A stretch of 64,000 nt of DNA from Ipomoea triloba (GCF_003576645.1 NC_044919.1:23991760-24055759); one strand, 5' to 3'; shown: positions 12,576 through 24,827, numbered from the stretch's first letter. A program made the numbers and translations. Notes: generated by a model from the letters alone, not told the origin.

Positions 12576-12579
<4 letters not shown>
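11562..12579. mobile_element. TA-microsatellite-flanked element with 180-bp tandem repeat
   Basis: The left end is GGGTTGCACTCCCATGCGAAC and the right end, inverted, GGATCGCGTTCAAATGCGTAC. Both are followed inward by CCCAGG, AGAAATG and CCACGTGTCC, so diverged terminal inverted repeats of about 90 bp are visible. (TA)n tracts lie directly outside both ends. The interior is an expanding GTGCACCTAGTTATAACATT repeat. No gene. The arrangement recalls microsatellite-flanked MITEs such as rice Micron, but no homology is claimed. Confidence 0.6.
11921..12400. repeat. 180-bp tandem repeat
   Basis: The segment with TTAGTATTGATGCTCAGTG recurs at about 11959, 12139 and 12319, exactly 180 bp apart, and the copies differ at only a few positions. 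Shorter units of GTGCACCTAGTTTCACTTA lie at 11700-11780. Confidence 0.85.

Positions 12580-12618
<39 letters not shown>
12580..12618. repeat. (TA)n microsatellite
   Basis: About 19 TA units abutting the right end of the previous element. Confidence 0.9.
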
Positions 12619-12623
<5 letters not shown>

Positions 12624-14495
12624 TAGTCCATATTATGTTTATTACAAGTATTAATTAATACTATTAATTGTAACTTTATAGTCATCAACCCGTGATGGAC
12701 TGGTCTATTTTGACAGCTCTAGTCTTCGCTCTACGAATCTCTATCTTCATAGTCATTCGTCTCTTATTACACTTCGTCTCGAGCTGTCGAGAAATAACCC
12801 CTCAGGTTAATCTCGGCTCATTGTTCTTCTTGTAACAGAGAGTAAATCACTCAGATTACTCTATGATTAAGTATTGAGACTATCTCCTCGAGTGTTCGCT
12901 CATATGTTATATTCATGTTACTCGGGTAACTCGAATGTTGACTAGACTAACTAAGTCTAAAAACATAAATGAATTGGGGGGAGGGGGAGGGGGGAGGGGT
13001 CTAAACTCCTAAGTTTGGTATCATCAAAATCTATTACAAAGTGTTCCTAACAATATCCTTTAAACTTTTGCTTTGATCTTGTAGGACCAACTACATTCTT
13101 TAGACGATGATCTTTGGGTGAAACTTGGATAACTGCTTCATGTTTCCGAACAGCGGTCCGTCGACCTCCTCATCTTCTTCCTCGAACATTTTTATCATAC
13201 TTTCAAGAACTCGTGCTGATAAAACTCTTTAAAGCACAAGCGCTTCTCGGGATTGATAGATAATAGTCTTGAAGACGGATCAATGCAGTTAGGGTGCAAC
13301 TCGGGAAGGATATGATTAGCTTTAGAAAAAAGGTGTGTCCATGACTTGAGCTATGTTTTCTTGAGCTTATTTTTAGAGCATATAGCTTATTTTGGGTTAA
13401 AATAAGTTATAAATTCTATTTGGTAAAATATGAAAGCTTACAATAAAACTTATTTTGAAAAGTTCAAGGATCTTTTTGAAACGCTAGGGAGGGTAGCGTT
13501 TCAAAATAAGCCCTGAGCTTTTCATAAATTTTTCCACTTTTATTATATTCTTATTACTCTACAAAAATAATATTCTATTCGCATCTACATTAAAATAATT
13601 TTTTTTAATTATACACAGATAATTTAACCTATAATAATATAACTTTAATAAAAATATATTTCAAAAACATTTTGTAAATATTGTTCATGCATTGTAATAT
13701 AAATACACGAAATAATTATAAAAATCATTATCAATATATTATTAAATCAAATTATAATATTATATCATCTAATTAATTTTAAATTAATATATAGAATGAT
13801 TATATATATACACACACGTGTGTGTACCTATTTTTGTCTTTGGACATTTGTCAACTTTCTTAAAAGCAAATTTTACCAAATAGTTTTAATTAAGTCTAAA
13901 TAACTAGCTTATCTGCTATCAACTTTCAGCTTCAACTACTAGCTTTTTAGCTCTTAACTTTTAGCTAGATTTGCCAAATAGAGTCGAATATTCTACAAAT
14001 TTGCCAAATAGAGTCGGATATTCTACAAACGCTAAACATTGGACCTGCCCGAAAAGGAGGATAACCATTAAGCAATTCAAAAAGAATTGCTCCAGCCCTC
14101 CATATGTCTACCTATCAAGCTTTTTCATTGTACCTTTGGATGTCCAAATTTTCCATGCGTGCTTGGTGCATTAACAATTAATACTTCGCAACCCACGAAC
14201 GCTTTCACGCCAATAACACGCCCTTTTGATGTGGGGTTAATGTCTATGAATGATTACTAGTTCAACACCGTGGAACCAATATAGATCTGCCTTCGAGGAA
14301 CCAGTAGTCTAAACAGGAGTCCTAACCAACTGCTAATCCGTCACTAGGGGACCATATCACTAGGGAACCAGTGCAGGTCCAACATCGAGGAATTGGTGGT
14401 CAGAACACGCCGTAGAATATTATTGTTGCAAAGTTTGTTCGTTCGAGTAGAATTTTTCGAGGTAGAGATCACAAGACTATTTGTAGCGATCCTAC
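12619..14495. other. Gene-free DNA, possible retroelement internal sequence
   Basis: No convincing reading frame. A G-rich stretch at 12976-12999 (GGGGGGAGGGGGAGGGGGGAGGGG) could form a G-quadruplex. The stretch 14160-14480 repeats phrases such as 'aaccagtagtc' and 'ggaaccagtg'. It may belong to a minus-strand LTR element whose primer-binding-like site is at 14497-14512, but I see no polyprotein. Confidence 0.35.
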
Positions 14496-14496
14496 G

Positions 14497-16171
14497 AACG
14501 GCGCCAATAATGATTTTATGACTTTTGGGTAGTCAACGGCTGACTAACATAACCGTTAAAATAACGAGTGTGTGAAAGAATATAATGTTGGAATTTTAGC
14601 ATAAAATGGCATAAAAAGTGGCTATTTTGTAGTACAAATATATGTGGGGTTCACTTCCGATTTGGATTGGGTCAAAGTGGATTTGGGTTCTTCGTATTAA
14701 GACGAAGAAATTGATATATTGTACTGATAAGTGCCAAAATGTTCATGTTTCCACCTTGAATTTAAGCTTATTTTCCTTGTCATTTGTTATAATTTACCCA
14801 AAATGTTCCTCATTTGATTCAATTGTGTGTTTAGGTGTAATTCTTGACGATTTAGATGAATTGAATGATTTTTGGAGTATTTCGGATGCATGTAGAGTCA
14901 ATGGGAGCCAATGAGACGTTATGAAGATGGAAGAAACACATCTTAGAGTGCCAAATTATGGTGCTTTCAATGGTCTTGGTCGTTTGGACAAACAAAGGCA
15001 AAAGTGGAGCAAAAGAGCAAGAAGTTGAAATTCTCGCACAACTCGTCTACTGTTCGGTTTTATGGCCATATCTCCGCGTAGGAATGTTCAAATCAAGTGA
15101 CTTTTATGTCATTGGAAAGCTAACTTAAAGAGCTACAACAGGATTTAGGGGTGAAAATTAGCTTAGAAGACGGATAATGTGCACAGAAACAGTGTCTGCA
15201 GGTGGCCACAATTGTGGCCACGGGTGTGGCTACGGCCGTGGCCACTGGGCAGTGGGCCCTTCATTTCTGGCCACGGGACGAGCGTGGCCACACCCGTGGC
15301 CAGCTTCTGCAACATTTTACAGCTCCGTTTTTACCCTTTAAAAGGGGATTTCTTCCACCCAAAAACACATCTTTCATTTCCCCTTCAATTTTTAGTTAAG
15401 TTTAGGTTTAGGATAGCTTAGATTAGTGTAGATTTGTTGTTCCATTCCATTTTCAAGCTCAAGACACCTTGCAATCTTGGATTCCAAAGTTTAAATAGAG
15501 AAGTTTTATTATTCTCCTCTTTCCCTTGATTTCCATTTATGCTTTCAATTTCTCTTTTAATATTGTGTATCTATTGTTATATTATGAGTAGCTAGGTGAT
15601 TTGGGACTAGGATTTGGTTTGATTTCTTGCTATTGATGCCTATATGGATTGTATTGCATAAAAGGGATTATTTGGGTGTTCTAGGGTTGTTGTGTGAAAT
15701 GGGTTGGATATGAAATTTGTGTATGATTGTTGGATCCTAATTATATGCTTTGTTTGGAGTGTGTTTGTTGCTACGAGAGCAGAGCTTGTACACTAGCCAC
15801 ACATTTACACACTTGATGTCCAATACGAGAGTATTTCGGGTGTTAATGAGAATTTATGCCTTGTGTTCTTGGTTGGGCAACCTTGGGTTGAATTGCCATG
15901 AGAGTGGAGTTCAAGGTGAGGTTGCAAGTCCAAATAGCTACAAGAGTAGTATTTGGACACTTTTGTGCATCTCACTTACCCTATGCCTTATTTTAAGCCC
16001 CTAATCCTTAGTAAAATAATTGGCATCTTAGCTTGAATCAACCAAATACTGGTTCTTTGTTTTACTTGTCTTATTTAGCCTAATCATATCAACCCAACTC
16101 TTTAACGATATGCCTAGCTTATATAAGAATAGTTTTAGCTTGTGCTTAACTCCACCTTGCATCAATTCCTA
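14497..16171. mobile_element. Possible LTR-retrotransposon LTR, uncertain
   Basis: The sequence runs from TGTTGGAATTTTAGC (14587) to ATTCCTAACA (16171), which gives TG...CA ends with a short inverted repeat, as in LTRs. At 14497-14512 the minus strand reads TTGGCGCCGTTCG, like the primer-binding region of some Ty3 elements. No matching 5-bp flanks and no second LTR were found. A dense GTGGCCAC palindrome lies at 15200-15302. Treat as a hypothesis. Confidence 0.3.
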
Positions 16172-17169
16172 ACATTACAAGAGTCATCTCCAGTGAAACG
16201 ATATCTAAACTCTGTACTGTGATTTTGTACTTGATGGATGCGTGAAAAACGTCATTACCATGTACGCTTGAAACGGATAATGGGTGAATGACAAATTGAT
16301 TCTCAAAGTAAACCCATTTGAGTTGAAAAATGAAGGTGGAAAGGCTTTGTAAGGGCACTTGTTCTACATTGGTTTGAGAAATGGGTTTGCACCACTATAT
16401 ATACAACACTACAAAAAACGCAGAAATACCGACAGACAAAATATGTCGCTAAAAGGGTTTAGTGACGGAATCAGTCCGTCACAAAAACCCTCCTCGCTAG
16501 AATTTAGCGACAAAATTTTTTCTGTTGCTAAATTCTAGCGACGGAAATATCCATCGCTAAGTAAAATAAATCCGTCGCTAAATTCCTTCCGGCGACGAAT
16601 TTGATGATGAAATTTGTGAGGAAATAACGACGACAACTTTTGTCGCTAAAATCTAGCGACGAATATTTCGTCGCTAAATCAAGAAAAAATCTGTCGCTAT
16701 ATTCTAGTTTGAAGATCTGGTGACAAATTTGAAAGGGAATAGCAATGGATATTTCCGTAGCTAATTATATTTTTTAAAAAACTATTTTATTTATTTTAAA
16801 TAAAACCCCTATTTTTTTAATTTACCCGTTAAAGCTTAAAATCCACATCAACACACTATATCTAACACTATTATCATCAACACTACCTAATACTATCAAA
16901 TTACCATCAAACTTTATATCACCATAAAATTAAATTATTATCAAACTTAATATTACATAATACTTTAAATCACATTTTAATACAATAATATATATCATCA
17001 GAATACAATACTATCAAATCAAAACTGCAGTTACATAACAAACTAGTGTTTTACCCGTGCGATGCACGGCAACAATTATGATATGATTAATTAAGGGAGA
17101 AATTTACAAAATGGAAAATTATTGTAGAATTGTATGAATGAAACTATGCTGAAATATTATAATAACATT

Positions 17170-18850
17170 TTACAAATTTTGAAAAACCTCTTTGTATACA
17201 ATGTTTGTTGTGGAATTACTTTGGGTGTTCTCCTTATCACAAATCAAAATCTTCAATCCATTTGGGTTGGTGACTCTTGAAGCAGCAACATATAATTGTA
17301 CATGACTAAATATTGGTCTTTTCAAAAAGAGGCCTACGTGAGAAAGTGATTGACCTTGACTCTTGTTAATCGTCATTGCATAAGAGACAATTAGAGGGAA
17401 TTGTCTTCTTTGAAATTTAAAAGGCAGTCTCAAATGAGTCAAATCTAAAGGAGTTAATGACATTCTTGGAATCAAGATTTTATGACCTGGACTACTTCCA
17501 GATAATACCTTTGCTTCTAAAACATGATTTTTAAGTTTAGTAATAACCATCCTTGTCCCATTACACAAACCAACTGAGTGGTCAATATTTTTCAAGAGCA
17601 TAACCAGAGTACCTACTTTCAGCCTGAGTTCATGATTAGGCACACCAGAACACTTGATCCCATTCAAAAATTCAGGCATGTGCACATCAACTAATAGATC
17701 AACATTTGAATCTGATTTGCAAGCACTGTCAAAGCTGAAATATGTATTTCCTTCATATGTGTTTAATTAAAGAAGTCATATATTCATTGATAGAGTCAAC
17801 CAAATCAAGTGTTGGAGCCAATATTGCCGTCTTTTCCAATTATGTTGGATCATCACAAATATTAGAGTATGATGGATATGTACTTTTCACAATAGTTGCA
17901 ATGGGATCTCCAGAACATTTCAACAAATTCTCTTCTGGAATAGTAATGTTTTCACATCCAATTGTTTTCCCCTGAATTTCTCCATCTCCTATGTTCGCAA
18001 TCCATTCTGAGAATTACTTTAGCTTTTCATAATCACTATTTGAGGATGAGCTTTGAAGTCGCATATTTTTTGTCAGACGTAACACTTTACAGTACAATCA
18101 CAAGTAAGATGTATTTATTGTTGCATTAACAATATCATGTCTACTTCCTTTTGGGATAATTGGCAAAATTTATCGAAAGTTTCTGCCAAATACAATAGTT
18201 TTCCCTGCCTCCGAAAGGCATCTCTAAACTTTTTGGATTGCAAAAACGCAATACATCACGCATACTTCTATCAAGTGCTTCAAAGAAATGCTTATGCATC
18301 ATTGGTGCTTCATCCCAAATTATAAGTTTGCACTGAATAATGAGTTCGGCCAGATGGCTACCTTGTTTGATACTACATGTTGAATCCTCATTTGGGTTTA
18401 GGGGAATTGCAACCTTGAATGCTCAGTCCTTCCGCCGGGTAATAATAGAGAAGCTATACCACTTGAAGCAACATTAAGAACTATTTCTCCCTTTGATATC
18501 AATGTTGGCAAAAGAGTTCTCCAAACAAATGTCTTTCCAATTCCTCCATAACCGTAGACAAAAAAAAACTCCTCCTTGATTTGAATTTACATCATTCATT
18601 ATTGTGTTGTAGACATTATGTTGCTCAAGTGTTAGATTTGATACCAACTTTTTGTGCTCTTCTTTAAGTTCTGCTTTGTCATAACACATCTCATCATACA
18701 CCAACCTATTCATCAAACTGGCCGAACAGTCAAGATCTGGAATTGGCATTTGTTGGTAATCATGTAGGCTCTTCCCACATCTTTTCAACAATTTCTCAAT
18801 CTCAACTAATGCTTGATTTTTTATTTCATCAACACTGAGGACTAAATCTA
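17170..18850 (-). pseudogene. Helitron PIF1-like helicase remnant
   Basis: The 171-residue C-terminal frame (17170-17685) has the SF1 helicase motifs TINKSQGQSL and QLYVAASRV typical of the PIF1-type helicase fused to Helitron Rep. Upstream (minus strand) about 18474-18791 covers the helicase N-terminal region. A Walker A-like GYGGIGKTF is readable near 18520-18550, but only after a frame change at a nine-base A run (about 18560-18570). Between 17690 and 18470 the reading is broken by several stops. Function of the intact family: unwinding DNA during rolling-circle transposition. This copy cannot make that protein. Confidence 0.8.
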
Positions 18851-18922
18851 AAAAATATTAAACAATACATGTTAGAAAAGTATCACCATCTTGGAACTAA
18901 TAATATTAGACATTAAATAAAA

Positions 18923-20295
18923 GAGTTAATACCTCCAATGGTCCTCCGAATATTAGCGATATACCAGTGGTGGTCCCTCGTCTTTAAAACGACCAGGATT
19001 TGTCCTCTATCTTTTTCAAAATAACCACCCGTGGTCCTCCGTTAGGTTTGGTGTCAATTGAACGTTAATTTTTTAGGGAAAAATTGGCATTAAAATTATT
19101 TCATTGTTTAAGTTATTCTTCGTGGCTGGAATTTACCCAATTTCCTTTTCCAAAATCAATTTCCCCCAAAATGAAGAACTTGACCGCTAGCCCCTTCTCC
19201 AAGTTGGAATCTGCAAAATCAAACCTACAAACTACAATTCCATTCTTCTTACAATCATCTGAAAGCCCTCTCTAAACCCTCAGCCGCCGCTATGGGAACG
19301 CCGGAAACTTCAAGGGAACCATGCCCTAATTGGATCCTAGACGACGTCGGCGGCGCGTTCGACTGCTCCATGGTCTACGTCCGCCAAAAGGAGGATTCGT
19401 GGAATTCCATCATCGCTGGAGACGCCACGGGCGGCGTCCTCTCCGTGCGGCAGGGCCTCGGCGCCTCCGCGAATCTACGTCTTCCCCGTCCCCGATCGCA
19501 TCGTCGTGGTTCGAAGGATTGTTCGGAGGAAACAAAGAGGAAGAGAAGAAGAGCAGCGGCGTGAAGACAAAGATTCTGGAGAGCTTTGATTCGCCCATCC
19601 CACCAACATTCAACTTAAAGTGAAATTCCCTTCAAATTCAAAGCTAAATTTTTAGTTTTTATTGTAGAAAAATTGAAATTAGTTTTATTATGATAATCAA
19701 ATTCAAGGCTTTAGTAAAATAATAACAAATGTATGTTGCCTTTCCCATCAATATATGAATTTTTGCAATTTTCAAACAGCTGAGAATTTGTAATTTATCT
19801 ATCTGCAAATAAATTTGATTTCCAAGAATCTTGAATACTGTTCATCTTGGTCATTGCTTTTTGAGTGAATGTTCATGGTATAATGCTCATGCCTCTCAAG
19901 TAAATCAAATGGAAGCTTAAGAAGACTTGCTTACATGAATTGTTTGTCGTTGCTAGCTACAATGGCGATGGAGTTTATTTCATCCTCATCCATGGCATAA
20001 AATGGTCCATCCTCATACGAAGCCTCCATTGGCGAGGCAACTTGAAGAACTTGAGCTTAGGGCTGACAATTGGGGAAAAATGACGCTCTCAACTGGAAAA
20101 TTTGAGCTTAAACATCAAATACATGGAAATGACCAGTTTGCCCTCATTTTTAACGTCAGTTTGACACCGTTTCTACGAGAGGACCACGGGTGGTTATTTT
20201 GAAAAAGATAGAGGACGAATCTTGGTCGTTTTAAAGACGAGGGACCACCACTGGTATATCGCTAATACTCGGAGGACCATTGGAGGTATTAACTC
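18923..20295. mobile_element. GAGY-family Mutator-like element carrying TIM17 sequence
   Basis: Terminal inverted repeats of roughly 140 bp begin GAGTTAATACCTCCAATGGTCC. A perfect 10-bp duplication TTAAATAAAA flanks it (18913-18922 and 20296-20305). The element sits between the Rep and helicase portions of the Helitron, so it arrived after the Helitron. Its cargo is a rearranged TIM17 coding sequence (19292-19623). It has no transposase, so it fits the Pack-MULE description. Confidence 0.85.
19292..19623 (+). pseudogene. Captured TIM17 (inner-membrane translocase) pseudogene
   Basis: Starting at the ATG, the reading begins MGTPETSREPCP and ILDDVGGAF, the conserved N-terminus of plant TIM17, the channel-associated subunit of the TIM23 mitochondrial import complex. 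It then jumps directly to DCSMVYVRQKED, NSIIAG and VRQGLGASA, so the segment for about one and a half membrane spans is deleted. After roughly 19475 the frame shifts. The other plus frame gives SSWFEGLFGG and ESFDSPIPPTF before a stop at 19623, which fits the TIM17 C-terminus. Two internal deletions and at least one frameshift rule out a normal product. A 90-residue open frame remains, so a short chimeric peptide cannot be excluded. Confidence 0.8.
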
Positions 20296-20310
20296 TTAAA
20301 TAAAATATTA

Positions 20311-21148
20311 AAGCAAATGGATAAATGCATATCTTGGAAGTTCAATATGTTACGTTGTTTGTACAGAATATCATCGGACATATATGTCCAACATTTGTCC
20401 CAAACCACTTCCGGATGACTTAAACAATTTGAGGATAACAATGTTGTGAATAAATTTCTTAACTCTCCTGTAGTTGCCCACTGACTTGCTTCAACAATTC
20501 CATCAATATATTCTTTGTCGTCTTCCAATAGCCCAAGTGCATAACATGCATCACGGTAATTGTCATACAACACCCATTGATTGTTCTTAAGTCTTCATAA
20601 CACGTAGGCCATCGGATTACATTCAAAAGATATCTCAAATAGTACATCTCACCACTTCCAAGAGGAACATAAAAAACTCGACCAATTGAGAATCCTCGTT
20701 GTCTTGGAACAAATTCTCTTGTTGCTTCTTGTTTCCAAACGAACTTTGTTAGCATCTCTGCATAAGTTAGTTGCTTTGCCTCAGGGTATTTTTTGTTTGC
20801 CTCAAGCCAAGCCAGAAACATGCTATGTTTTACTGTATGTCGTTTTACAATGACATCGGTTGGAGCATCCTCATCAAAATAAATGCTTTGTTCATTTGGC
20901 AAATGAAAATTCAAGCACTCTACAGGAGGATATCTGTATTGTATTTCAAAACCTAATATCTTCCAAGCAGCTTCGTAAGGCGATACATATCTACAATTGT
21001 AATACATTTTGACATTATCAATAGTTGTCCTAGATTGTTTATCTGTAGCACTTTGATAAAAAGAAGCTGTAACTCGATCGTTGCTTTTGTTTACGTACTT
21101 TAATAGATATTTGATAGATTGAGATTTGAATACTATAATATACATCAT
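20311..21148 (-). pseudogene. Helitron Rep-helicase N-terminal remnant
   Basis: The minus-strand frame at 20459-21148 reads SIKYLLKYVNKSNDRVTASF, then YISPYEA-like (RYVSPYEAAWKILGF), YFVPRQRGFSIGRVFYVPL-type sequence and YYLRYLLN. These are the region after the Rep (HUH) domain in plant Helitron proteins. A frameshift near 20560 leads to ACYALGLLEDDKEYIDGI (20311-20570). The upstream HUH nuclease motifs are missing, replaced by tandem repeats at 21110-22600. It is a truncated relic. Confidence 0.8.
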
Positions 21149-21475
21149 ATAGTAATTTGATTGTTGAAATTTTTTTTAACTATTATCATGAGAGGAATTT
21201 AATTACATACATTAACATAATATAGTAATATTTTTTTAATACTATAATATACATCATATAGTAATTTGATTGTTGGAATTTTATTTTTTTTACTATTATC
21301 ATGAGAGGAATTTAATTAAACATAATATAGTAAATTTTTATTGAAACTATAATATACATCATATAGTAATTTGATTGTTGGAATTTTTTTGAATATTATC
21401 ATGAGAGGTATTTAATTACGTACATTAACCTAATATAGTAATATTTTTTTGAATACTTTAATATACATCATATAG

Positions 21476-21517
<42 letters not shown>

Positions 21518-22531
21518 TACGCAAGATTATAATATTTTGAACCATAATTGAATTGCATGGTATAATAACTATAATTTTGTTGAATAACTATTACTTTCCG
21601 TGTGACTATTTTGTTAATATATGTACATAAATAATTTTGTTAAGTATTGTAATATTATATTGACTGATTTTAGTTTTTTAAATAAATAAATTAATAAATA
21701 TATAAATACATATATAACCTACAAACAAGCAATCGTATAATTGAATAGCATTTAATTACGTATATTAACATAATATAGTAATATTTATTTGGAATACTAT
21801 AATATATATCATATAGTAATTTGATTGTTAGATTTTTTTTGGATATTATCATGAGAGGAATTTAATTACGTACATTAACATAATATAGTAGTATTTTTTT
21901 GAAATACTATAATATACATCATATAATAATTTGATTGTTGGAATTTTTTTGAATATTATCATGAGAGGAATTTAATTACGTACATTAACATAATATAGTA
22001 ATATTTTTTTTAATACTATAATATACATCATATAGTAATTTGATTGTTGGAATTTTTATTTTTTTTTAATATTATCATGAGAGGAATTTAATTACGTAAT
22101 TAACATAATATAGTAATATTTTTTTTGAATACTATAATATACATCATATAGTAATTTGATTGTTGAAATTTTTTTTAATATTATCATGAGAGGAATTTAA
22201 TTACGTACATTAAGATAATATAGTAATTTTTTTTAATACTATAATATACATCATATAGTAATTTGAGTGTTTACTAATATAAAATAAAAAAATACGCAAG
22301 ATAAAAATATTTTGAACCATAATTGAATTGCATGGTATATTATCATGAGAGGAATTTAATTACGTACATTAACATAATATAGCAATATTTTTTTTGGAAT
22401 ACTATAATATACATCATATAGTAATTTGATTGTTGAACTTTTTTTGAATATTATCATGAGAGGAATTTAATTACGTACATTAACATAATATTGTAATAAT
22501 TTTTTTGAATACTATAATATACATCATATAG

Positions 22532-22585
<54 letters not shown>

Positions 22586-22600
22586 TACGCAAGATTAAAA
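21110..22600. repeat. Tandem repeat of about 105-120 bp within the Helitron
   Basis: Around ten copies of an AT-rich unit containing ATCATGAGAGGAATTTAATT and ATACATCATATAGTAATTTG. Two (AT)n tracts lie at about 21478-21511 and 22534-22579, each followed by the same AAAAATACGCAAGAT sequence, which indicates a larger duplication. No coding potential. Confidence 0.85.
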
Positions 22601-23593
22601 TATTTTGAACCATAATTGAATTGCATTGTATAATAACTATAATTTTGTTTAATAATTATTACTTTCCGTGTGACTATTTTGTTAATATATGTACATAAAT
22701 AAGGAATCCATACAGGAATGGAATTGAATAAAATATTTCATTAATTTCCGTGTATAATAAGGAATGGAATCATATTTTGAATATTTTGTCAATTTCAGCC
22801 ATAAATAAGGAATGATAAGGAAGGCTAGAATTTCTGATAAATAATTATTATATAATATTATGTTGACCGATTTTAAATTTTTTGGACTAAAATGAGCGGG
22901 AAAGCTAGCACTTTTGTTTTAATATATATATAGAAGTCTGAAAGTAGCATTTTTTGTTGATTTTGGAAGTCTTGCTCCTTAAGGTCACTAGTAAATGATG
23001 CAAATCCATTGTGTATACAACATTGATGGAAGTGAATAAAAATGGTTTCCATCAACATGATACTCCTTCACCCACCTGCAAAACTTCATTACATTATTTT
23101 CACAAGCAATCAAACATCAAACAGCACCCAAAGCCCAAATATTTACCAATTCAAATTTGAAAGAAGGAAGTGAAAAACATCAGGATCTCCATATTCGAAC
23201 ATTCTTGTACCCCAAAATTTATAGTTAGCGACAGATACCCATCCGTCGCTAGGTAGCAACGAATACCATTTTCCGTTGCTATTCCGTCGCTAAGTTATAA
23301 AAAAATAAATAGATGCTTTAAACCTAGCGACGGATAATTTTTTCCGTCGCTAATCCGTAGCAATTAAAATTAATTGATCAACCCGCCAAAAATCCGTCGC
23401 TAATCTGTCTCAATTTTATGAGCGGCAAGTTACCGCTAAAATTAGCTACGGAGTTAACGTCAAACTTTTTCCGTCGCAAAATTCCATCGCTAACTTTCAA
23501 TTTTTTGAAAATAAATAAAGCCGTCGCTAAATTAGCAACATAATGAATCTGTCACTAAATTCGTCGTTATTTTTGCGTTTTTTTGTAGTGCAA

Positions 23594-24777
23594 GAGCCTT
23601 TTAGAGGCATGTTGAATTGTATTGCATAGAGGCTCTCTTTAGCACGCAGGGGTACAAATCAAATCCAAAATGAGTCTGAAAAGGTGTTCTGGACAGTGTT
23701 AATTATGATATGTAGGAACTCTCTCAAAATATGAGTTTTTCTCCCTTACTCTCTCAACTCCTTTCTTAAATGAAATTTCTGCCAACACTTCCTTAAAAAA
23801 GGAATCAAAGTGCTTTCCTGCTATTCTTGTTCGCTGGACTTTTTGTTTGAGTGCTCAAACATAAATCGCAATCCGTTTTATCTTGGGAGTTTGACGGTAC
23901 AACGCTCCTAGCACTCTCGGGAGGTAGCAAATTGGTTTTAAGGAAAGCGTGAGGTACACACGACTCGGATTTCCTCTTTTCTTCTCGTTGCGTTTAAATC
24001 TCATATTTTAAAACCATTTCTTCGTATTTATTTATTTTATATAAATAAATTATTGATTTTGTACCAAGTTTGGTGGGATTATTTTTTTTTTATAAATTAA
24101 ATCCCTTATTATTTTGGTTTCGTTCCAAAATTTTGGTTAGAATTAATTTTCTAAATTAAATTTCATTTTGTGTATCGACTTATTCACAACCTAGATATAA
24201 GAAAATATAGAGAGAATATAAAGAGAACAAATATTTTGTATTGTTAAATATTGCTTGTAAATAGTGTAAAAATTGCTTCCCCTTCTTCCCATGTATGGGG
24301 GTTTATTTATACATATTTTGAGCTAGGAGCCATACAAGGAATAGAAATCTTAGACTGCATCATATTGGGAGTTATTGTTACATTATGAATAGTAAACAAT
24401 CCTTATTACATTATGAATACTAAGCCCAATACTTATTAAACTCCTAGGTCGCTCTGTACTAGGTATCTCTTGTGCTTTCTTGATCCAGTTATTTTCTTGG
24501 GGCGGTCCATGTGGTCAATTCCAAGGCCCTTTTAGTTGACTAGTCTTTCGGATCAGCCAAGTGCATGTACCATCTATAACAACCGTTGAGGGTTGTTGAA
24601 AATAAGGGGAAAAAAGACTAAGTTAGTTTTATAAATATTCTAAACTTTCAATGATTATAAATTTGATCCCATATATTTTCATTTGTTTACAAAAATTTTC
24701 AACCATTAACGAATCCTAATAGAAGATTGTGTCCTCACTTTTTATCAGAAGAAAGTGTTCTCATTTGAACCAACCAC

Positions 24778-24827
<50 letters not shown>

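Larger units (their letters stand above)
17043..22934 (-). mobile_element. Degenerate Helitron inside the CACTA element
   Basis: On the minus strand it starts TCTATATATATATTAAAACA at 22934. It ends with hairpin CCGTGCATCGCACGG, GTAAAACACTAG and T at 17043. It carries broken Rep/PIF1-helicase coding sequence in the expected order, a tandem repeat block near its 5' end, and a Mutator-like insertion at 18923-20295. The base before TC is T rather than A, a minor departure. About 5.9 kb including the insertion. Confidence 0.75.
16407..23590. mobile_element. Non-autonomous CACTA (En/Spm) element
   Basis: It begins CACTACAAAAAACGC and ends with the inverse GCGTTTTTTTGTAGTG. A 3-bp duplication CAA lies on both sides (16404-16406 and 23591-23593). 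Both subterminal regions (16440-16760 and 23220-23570) carry many inverted and direct copies of CGTCGCTA/TAGCGACG, the usual CACTA transposase-binding arrangement. Apart from the inserted Helitron only about 1.3 kb is CACTA sequence, with no transposase, so it depends on a partner elsewhere. Confidence 0.85.

Noticed and set aside
16146..16358. 70-residue minus-strand frame as a missing exon of the AAA-ATPase
   Set aside because: No AAA motif, and no similarity I can recognise to that family.
17170..17685. Stand-alone host PIF1 helicase gene
   Set aside because: Only the C-terminal part is open, and it lies inside a Helitron with matching ends, Rep-like sequence and many stops.
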